Shown here piece after piece: positions 7,601 to 11,042 of a DNA stretch of 11,042 bases. A program made the translations under genes and the position numbers. The notes under the pieces are model-generated. The model did no database searches, had not been told where the DNA came from, and saw nothing but the letters and a program-made list of their open reading frames with translations. The first letter of the stretch is position 1. Each line of letters opens with the position of its first letter. The stretch comes from Desulfotomaculum sp. (GTDB taxonomy: Bacteria; Bacillota; Desulfotomaculia; Desulfotomaculales; Nap2-2B), in the NCBI GenBank assembly GCA_003457075.1, contig DMIY01000065.1, forward strand, positions 1 through 11,042, given 5' to 3'.

Positions 7601-7672
7601 TTTAATTAGAATACCTCCCATTCTTTATAATAATCAATCTCCCTCAAAAAAATAAAGGCAAGGCAATTTTTG

Positions 7673-7710
7673 ATCAGATTGGATGTACCCCCCTTTACTT
7701 TTAATCTGAT
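7673..7710 (-). other. Inverted repeat in the amidohydrolase leader
   Basis: ATCAGATT (7673-7680) and AATCTGAT (7703-7710) are a perfect 8-base inverted repeat with a 22-base loop containing a run of six C on the plus strand. It lies between the candidate minus-strand start of transcription near 7730 and the ribosome binding site of the amidohydrolase-like gene, so it could be an operator or an mRNA hairpin. No T-tract follows it on the minus strand, so it is unlikely to be a terminator. Confidence 0.35.
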
Positions 7711-7736
7711 AATAGTGTTGAATGCTAGATAAATTC

Positions 7737-7745
7737 ATTATACCA
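7737..7745 (-). promoter_or_regulatory. Extended -10 promoter candidate for the amidohydrolase-like gene
   Basis: The minus strand reads TGGTATAAT here, a perfect TATAAT with the TGn extension. The corresponding -35 position is T-rich without a good TTGACA match, which extended -10 promoters tolerate. Transcription would start near 7730 and leave a leader of about 130 bases. Confidence 0.4.
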
Positions 7746-7879
7746 GAGAGCCGGGAAAAAGAAAAATAATACTTGACTACATTTTGTATAATTGTCCATC
7801 TTTTATATTTACCCTGTCGCTGCCATAATACCGGTTCCTCTCATTTTAAAATTTAGTTCAGTCCGGGTATCGGTTTTTC

Positions 7880-7908
7880 TTGACAGGGGAGAATAATTAC
7901 ATGAAAAT
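7880..7908 (+). promoter_or_regulatory. Candidate sigma-A promoter for dapB
   Basis: A perfect -35 TTGACA (7880-7885) is followed after 17 bases by GAAAAT (7903-7908), a four-of-six match to TATAAT. Transcription would start near 7915, about 90 bases before dapB. The weak -10 keeps confidence modest. Confidence 0.4.
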
Positions 7909-8003
7909 AGAGCAAAAAAGTTTTAAAAGGATTTTTTAGGTTCTTAACGAAAATAGCCTGTTAAAAGAATTTGCTGTGAAAATGAAGAGGGGGAACCGTA
8001 TCA

Positions 8004-8804
8004 GTGATTAGGGTTATTGTTGTGGGGGCGGCCGGGCGCATGGGCCGGGAGGTTCTAAAGAGTGTCTGGAATTCAGAAGATATGCAGTTGGTAGGAGCGG
8101 TAGATATCCGGGATGAAGGACAGGATGTTGGTACCCTGATTGGTATGGGGGAAGCAGGTATCCTGTTGCAGGAGAATCTGGAACGGGTATTTCAGGATAC
8201 CGGGCCTGATGTGATGGTGGACTTTACCATACCGGAGTCAGTGGCCGCCAACATTAAGCTTGCCTTGCAATATAGAGTAAGGCCTGTAGTAGGCACAACG
8301 GGCCTGAGCAGTATTGAGCTGGCTGAAATTGTTGAAGCTGCTTCCCGGAAAAGAGTGGGCGGAGTAATTGCACCCAATTTTGCCATTGGCGCCCTGTTGA
8401 TGATTAATTTTGCCGCCCAGGCAGCCAGGTTTTTCCCCCACGTGGAAATCATTGAGCTTCACCACGACCAGAAACTGGATGCTCCTTCCGGCACGGCATT
8501 GACAACAGCCGAAGCAGTATTGAAGCAAAGGGGTGATTTTCAGCAGGGACTGCCAATAGAGGTAGAGAAACTGTCCGGCGCCCGCGGCGGCCGCTTTGAT
8601 GGCGGCATCCGTTTGCATAGCGTGCGCTTGCCGGGACTGGTTGCTCATCAGGAGGTAATCTTTGGCGGTTTAGGCCAGACGCTTACTATAAGGCATGATT
8701 CTATTTCCAGGGAGTCGTTTATGCCGGGTGTGTTGACGGCCATCCGCAAGGTAATGCATTTGGAAGAAGTGGTATACGGCTTAGAAAATCTCATTTTTGA
8801 TTAA
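8004..8804 (+). CDS. dapB: 4-hydroxy-tetrahydrodipicolinate reductase
   Basis: Reduces (hydroxy-tetra)hydrodipicolinate to tetrahydrodipicolinate with NAD(P)H, in the diaminopimelate/lysine pathway; homotetrameric and cytoplasmic. The 266 residues are the normal length. The N-terminal Rossmann motif is GAAGRMG at 8-14, with Asp34 at the end of strand two. GTTG lies at 97-100 and APNF at 123-126. The catalytic and substrate-binding segment ELHHDQKLDAPSGTA at 151-165 carries the His pair and Lys157. The GTG start at 8004 is supported by AGAGGGGG at 7986-7993. It is followed after 76 bases by dpaA, whose enzyme uses the same dihydrodipicolinate branch-point intermediate. The gap between the two holds a sporulation-type promoter, so dapB can be expressed in growth and the spore genes apart from it. 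Confidence 0.97.
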   Translation: MIRVIVVGAAGRMGREVLKSVWNSEDMQLVGAVDIRDEGQDVGTLIGMGEAGILLQENLERVFQDTGPDVMVDFTIPESVAANIKLALQYRVRPVVGTTGLSSIELAEIVEAASRKRVGGVIAPNFAIGALLMINFAAQAARFFPHVEIIELHHDQKLDAPSGTALTTAEAVLKQRGDFQQGLPIEVEKLSGARGGRFDGGIRLHSVRLPGLVAHQEVIFGGLGQTLTIRHDSISRESFMPGVLTAIRKVMHLEEVVYGLENLIFD

Positions 8805-8805
8805 G

Positions 8806-8834
8806 CACCTCCTTTTCCGGCAGAACATATATTG
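8806..8834 (+). promoter_or_regulatory. Sigma-K-like promoter ahead of dpaA
   Basis: CACC at 8806-8809 fits the sigma-K -35 (mACm), and CATATATTG at 8826-8834 fits the -10 CATAnnnTA except for the last base, with 16 bases between ACC and CATA. In B. subtilis spoVFA-spoVFB is transcribed by sigma-K in the mother cell. The predicted start is near 8842, with the ribosome binding site GAGGTGG at 8868-8874. Consensus match by eye; function is inference. Confidence 0.45.
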
Positions 8835-8880
8835 AAGATAAATAATGCCACAATAAAGATCAGGTAAGAGGTGGCCTGTT

Positions 8881-9765
8881 ATGACTTCAGGCCCGGGTGG
8901 AGTTAAAGTAGCCATTTTGGGTGGCGATGCCAGAGAGGTTTTTCTGGCCGGGTACCTGGCAAAAGCGGGGTTCTCAGTAAGAGTGGTAGGTCTTTTTGCG
9001 CAGGAAGAAAACATTACTTCTTACCAGGATCCGGCGGAAGGCCTACGGGGAGTGCAGGTTGTGATCCTGCCTGTTCCCGGGATCAACGAGCGGGGAGAGG
9101 TATACTCAGCCTTTCTGGAAAGGCCGCTGCTTCTTTCAAAAGACATTCTGGCCATTCTGCCGGCAGGAACACCGCTGTTTGTGGGAGTAGCCAGGCCATT
9201 GCTAAAAAAGATGGCTGAACAACTAGGTTTGCAACTGATTGAATTGCTTAACCTGGATGAAGTGGCGATTTTAAATTCTATTCCTTCTGCCGAGGGAGCC
9301 ATTCAGATAGCCATGGAAAAACTTCCCGTGACTATTCACGGGAGCCGGAGTTTTGTGCTGGGTTTTGGCCGTACAGGGGTTACGCTGGCCCGTGCGCTTA
9401 CGGCGTTGGGAGCGCTGACTACAGTAGCGGCCCGTAATCCCGCTCAGCGGGCCCGTGCTCTGGAAATGAATTGCGCTGTCTGTAGTTTTCAGGAGTTGCC
9501 CGGGTTGGCGGGGCAGGCGGAGGTAATTTTTAATACTGTTCCCGCTTTTGTGTTGGATGAGCGCTTGCTAAAAAAGGTATCTAAAGAAGCGCTAATCATT
9601 GATCTGGCTTCTTCACCAGGGGGTACGGATTTCGAGGCAGCCCGGCGGCTGGGGATCAACGCCATCTTAGCGCCTGGTTTACCCGGCAGGGTTGCCCCCA
9701 AGACGGCAGGAAAAATTCTGGCTCATGTAATCCCCAGGCTGATTGCCGAGAAACTGGCCCTTTGA
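8881..9765 (+). CDS. dpaA: Dipicolinate synthase subunit A
   Basis: With DpaB it converts dihydrodipicolinate to dipicolinic acid, the calcium-chelating compound of the spore core, in the mother cell. The 294 residues match SpoVFA length. Visible are the N-terminal strand VAILGGDAREV near 10-20, the NSIPSAEGA segment at 132-140, and a central NAD(P)-binding Rossmann domain with HGSRSFVLGFGRTG near 153-166. DLASSPGGTDF at 241-251 and LAPGLPGRVAPKTAG at 263-277 complete the strongly conserved C-terminal blocks. The ATG at 8881 is six bases after GAGGTGG. dpaB follows after 38 bases, the classic spoVFA-spoVFB pair, and asd follows that. It is a strong marker of an endospore former. Expression is probably sigma-K dependent through the site at 8806-8834. 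Confidence 0.97.
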   Translation: MTSGPGGVKVAILGGDAREVFLAGYLAKAGFSVRVVGLFAQEENITSYQDPAEGLRGVQVVILPVPGINERGEVYSAFLERPLLLSKDILAILPAGTPLFVGVARPLLKKMAEQLGLQLIELLNLDEVAILNSIPSAEGAIQIAMEKLPVTIHGSRSFVLGFGRTGVTLARALTALGALTTVAARNPAQRARALEMNCAVCSFQELPGLAGQAEVIFNTVPAFVLDERLLKKVSKEALIIDLASSPGGTDFEAARRLGINAILAPGLPGRVAPKTAGKILAHVIPRLIAEKLAL

Positions 9766-9803
9766 TCACCTGATCTTTAAGGCTTGCCAGGGGGTGCTTT
9801 TTT

Positions 9804-10391
9804 ATGCGCTTGCAGGGTGCGCGAATCGGGTTTGCTCTAACTGGTTCACATTGCACATTAGAGGAAGTAATGCCTTACATACGGAATTTAAGAGCAGAAG
9901 GAGCTCTTATTTACCCGGTTATCAGCCAGACGGTGGATGAGACGGATACAAGGTATGGATCAGCCTGCAGATGGAAGGACATGTTGTGGGAAATTACCGG
10001 CAACCTGGTGATCAGCAGCATTGTTGAGGCAGAACCCGTTGGCCCGGACAGGTTGCTGGATATAGTTGTGGTAGCGCCTTGTACAGGAAACACACTGGCC
10101 AAAATGGCCAACGGCATTGTGGATGGTCCGGTATTGATGGCTGTTAAAGCAACCCTACGCAATCAGAGACCAGTGGCGCTGGCTATTTCTACCAATGATG
10201 GATTGGGTATGAATGCCAGGAACCTGGGTTTATTACTGAATACTAAAAATATTTATATGGTTCCTTTTGGGCAGGATAATCCGGGTGGTAAGCCGAATTC
10301 TTTAATGGCGAAAATGAATTTGATCATAGATACAGTTATCATGGCGCTGCAGGGAAAACAAATTCAACCGTTACTGGTTTCATTTTTGTAA
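9804..10391 (+). CDS. dpaB: Dipicolinate synthase subunit B (flavoprotein-like)
   Basis: Partner of DpaA in making dipicolinic acid; it belongs to the flavoprotein fold shared with phosphopantothenoylcysteine decarboxylases. The 195 residues match SpoVFB. Near the N-terminus GARIGFALTGSHCT is the conserved phosphate/flavin-binding start, followed by DIVVVAPCTGNTLAKMANGI near 86-105 and PVLMAVKATLRNQRPVALAISTNDGLG near 109-135. The C-terminal KNIYMVPFGQDNPGGKPNS block is also typical. The ATG at 9804 has AGGGGGTG at 9789-9796. The 38-base gap to dpaA and the 13-base gap to asd indicate one transcript. Confidence 0.97.
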   Translation: MRLQGARIGFALTGSHCTLEEVMPYIRNLRAEGALIYPVISQTVDETDTRYGSACRWKDMLWEITGNLVISSIVEAEPVGPDRLLDIVVVAPCTGNTLAKMANGIVDGPVLMAVKATLRNQRPVALAISTNDGLGMNARNLGLLLNTKNIYMVPFGQDNPGGKPNSLMAKMNLIIDTVIMALQGKQIQPLLVSFL

Positions 10392-10404
10392 AGGAGGGGG
10401 TAGT

Positions 10405-11042
10405 TTGACGCAGTATAACGTGGTTGTAGTTGGAGCTCCCGGAGCGGTGGGGCAGGAAATATTAAAGGTGTTGGAGGAACGAAAGTTTCCTGTTGATCAG
10501 CTTAAATTGTGTGCCACGTCCAGATCCGCCGGCAGGCAGATGGTTTTTCGCGGTAGTCATTATACAGTGGAGGAAACGACCGCCGATTCTTTCACCGGAA
10601 TGGATCTAGCCCTTTTTGCCGGTGGATCGGCCAGCCTGGAATTTGCACCGGCGGCAGTGGAGCGGGGGTGTGTGGTGATTGATAACAGCAGCAATTTTCG
10701 TATGGATCCGGCCGTTCCCCTGGTGGTTCCGGAAGTTAATCCGGAAGATGTAAAGTGGCACCGCGGGATTATTGCCAATCCTAACTGTTCTACCATTATT
10801 ATGGTTGTTCCTTTAAAACCTATTTATGATCAGGTTGGGATCAGGCGTGTGGTGGTATCTACCTATCAATCTGCTTCAGGGGCCGGCATGGAGGCTATGG
10901 AAGAGTTGATTCAGCAAACGAAGGCTATGTCAGAAGGTAGTGAGTGTATTCCGCGGGTTTTCCCCTACCAGCTTGTTTTTAACCTGATTCCACACATTGA
11001 TGTGTTTCAGGAAATGGATTATACTAAAGAAGAATGGAAGAT
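10405..11042 (+). CDS. asd: Aspartate-semialdehyde dehydrogenase, 5' part
   Basis: Reduces aspartyl phosphate to aspartate semialdehyde with NADPH, the common precursor of lysine/diaminopimelate, methionine, threonine and dipicolinate. The first 212 codons are present; the gene runs off the window. The nucleotide-binding motif reads VVVVGAPGAVGQE at 6-18, with Pro12 where most members have Thr (GATGAVG). SSNFRMD at 95-101 is the phosphate/substrate segment, and the catalytic cysteine is Cys128 in NPNCST, codon at 10786. STYQSASGAG follows. The start is TTG at 10405, set by AAGGAGGGGG at 10391-10400, which overlaps the dpaB stop. Position after spoVFB is the same as in B. subtilis, where dapG and dapA follow; those would lie beyond this window. 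Confidence 0.95.
   Translation, partial: MTQYNVVVVGAPGAVGQEILKVLEERKFPVDQLKLCATSRSAGRQMVFRGSHYTVEETTADSFTGMDLALFAGGSASLEFAPAAVERGCVVIDNSSNFRMDPAVPLVVPEVNPEDVKWHRGIIANPNCSTIIMVVPLKPIYDQVGIRRVVVSTYQSASGAGMEAMEELIQQTKAMSEGSECIPRVFPYQLVFNLIPHIDVFQEMDYTKEEWK

Larger units (their letters stand above)
7601..8003. other. Non-coding divergent control region
   Basis: This 400-base stretch separates the minus-strand amidohydrolase-like gene from plus-strand dapB. It holds an extended -10 on the minus strand (7737-7745), a leader inverted repeat (7673-7710), a -35/-10 pair on the plus strand (7880-7908), and a loose stem ATACCGG (7828-7834) with CCGGGTAT (7863-7870) followed by TTTTT at 7873-7877. A TATAAT at 7787-7792 lacks a properly spaced -35: the nearby TTGACT at 7773-7778 is only 8 bases away. 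The only open frame of note is a 12-codon one at 7901-7939. I see no lysine riboswitch or T-box signature. Confidence 0.6.

Noticed and set aside
7601..7621. ATG at 7621 as the amidohydrolase start
   Set aside because: The GGGAGG lies inside that extension and serves the ATG at 7600; no other ribosome binding site precedes 7621.
7773..7792. TTGACT followed by TATAAT on the plus strand
   Set aside because: The boxes are only 8 bases apart, far short of the 16-18 needed for a sigma-A promoter.
7828..7877. ATACCGG / CCGGGTAT stem followed by TTTTT as a terminator or attenuator
   Set aside because: The pairing needs a bulge and a 28-base loop, and no upstream plus-strand transcript is evident for it to act on.

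Overview
The window looks like a chromosomal segment of a spore-forming member of the Firmicutes, most likely a clostridial lineage near the Peptococcaceae (Desulfotomaculum/Pelotomaculum-like); the genus cannot be fixed from the sequence. The grounds are the dipicolinate synthase genes dpaA and dpaB, the strong AGGAGG-type ribosome binding sites, frequent GTG/TTG starts, moderate base composition, and a gene order that follows the Bacillus subtilis ribC-rpsO-pnpA-ylxY-mlpA-ymxH-spoVFA-spoVFB-asd block.

Layout. Positions 1-120 are intergenic with a GC-rich inverted repeat. On the plus strand come ribF (FAD synthetase), rpsO (S15) behind its own promoter and a structured leader, pnp (PNPase) and an M16 zinc peptidase (mlpA). 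From 5402 to about 7620 the conserved order is interrupted by a small membrane protein of unknown function (plus strand), then, on the minus strand, a divergent Lgt-like lipoprotein diacylglyceryl transferase and an amidohydrolase-2-like TIM-barrel protein. Two oppositely oriented GC-rich repeats lie between these last two genes. A 400-base non-coding region holds candidate divergent control signals. The plus strand then resumes with dapB, dpaA, dpaB and the 5' part of asd, which runs off the window.

How the genes work together. The left half is housekeeping: flavin cofactor synthesis, ribosome assembly and RNA turnover. The right half is the aspartate/diaminopimelate branch: Asd makes aspartate semialdehyde, DapB makes tetrahydrodipicolinate for lysine and peptidoglycan, and DpaA/DpaB oxidise dihydrodipicolinate to the spore-core compound dipicolinic acid. 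A sigma-K-like promoter sits in the gap between dapB and dpaA, which would let the sporulation genes be switched on in the mother cell while dapB is expressed separately.

The most unusual protein is the amidohydrolase-like one: it keeps the fold signatures but has lost the N-terminal HxH metal motif and the C-terminal catalytic Asp. The rest of the coding content is ordinary. I see no CRISPR, phage, transposase, defence or toxin system, and no clear evidence of a wholly new multi-gene system.
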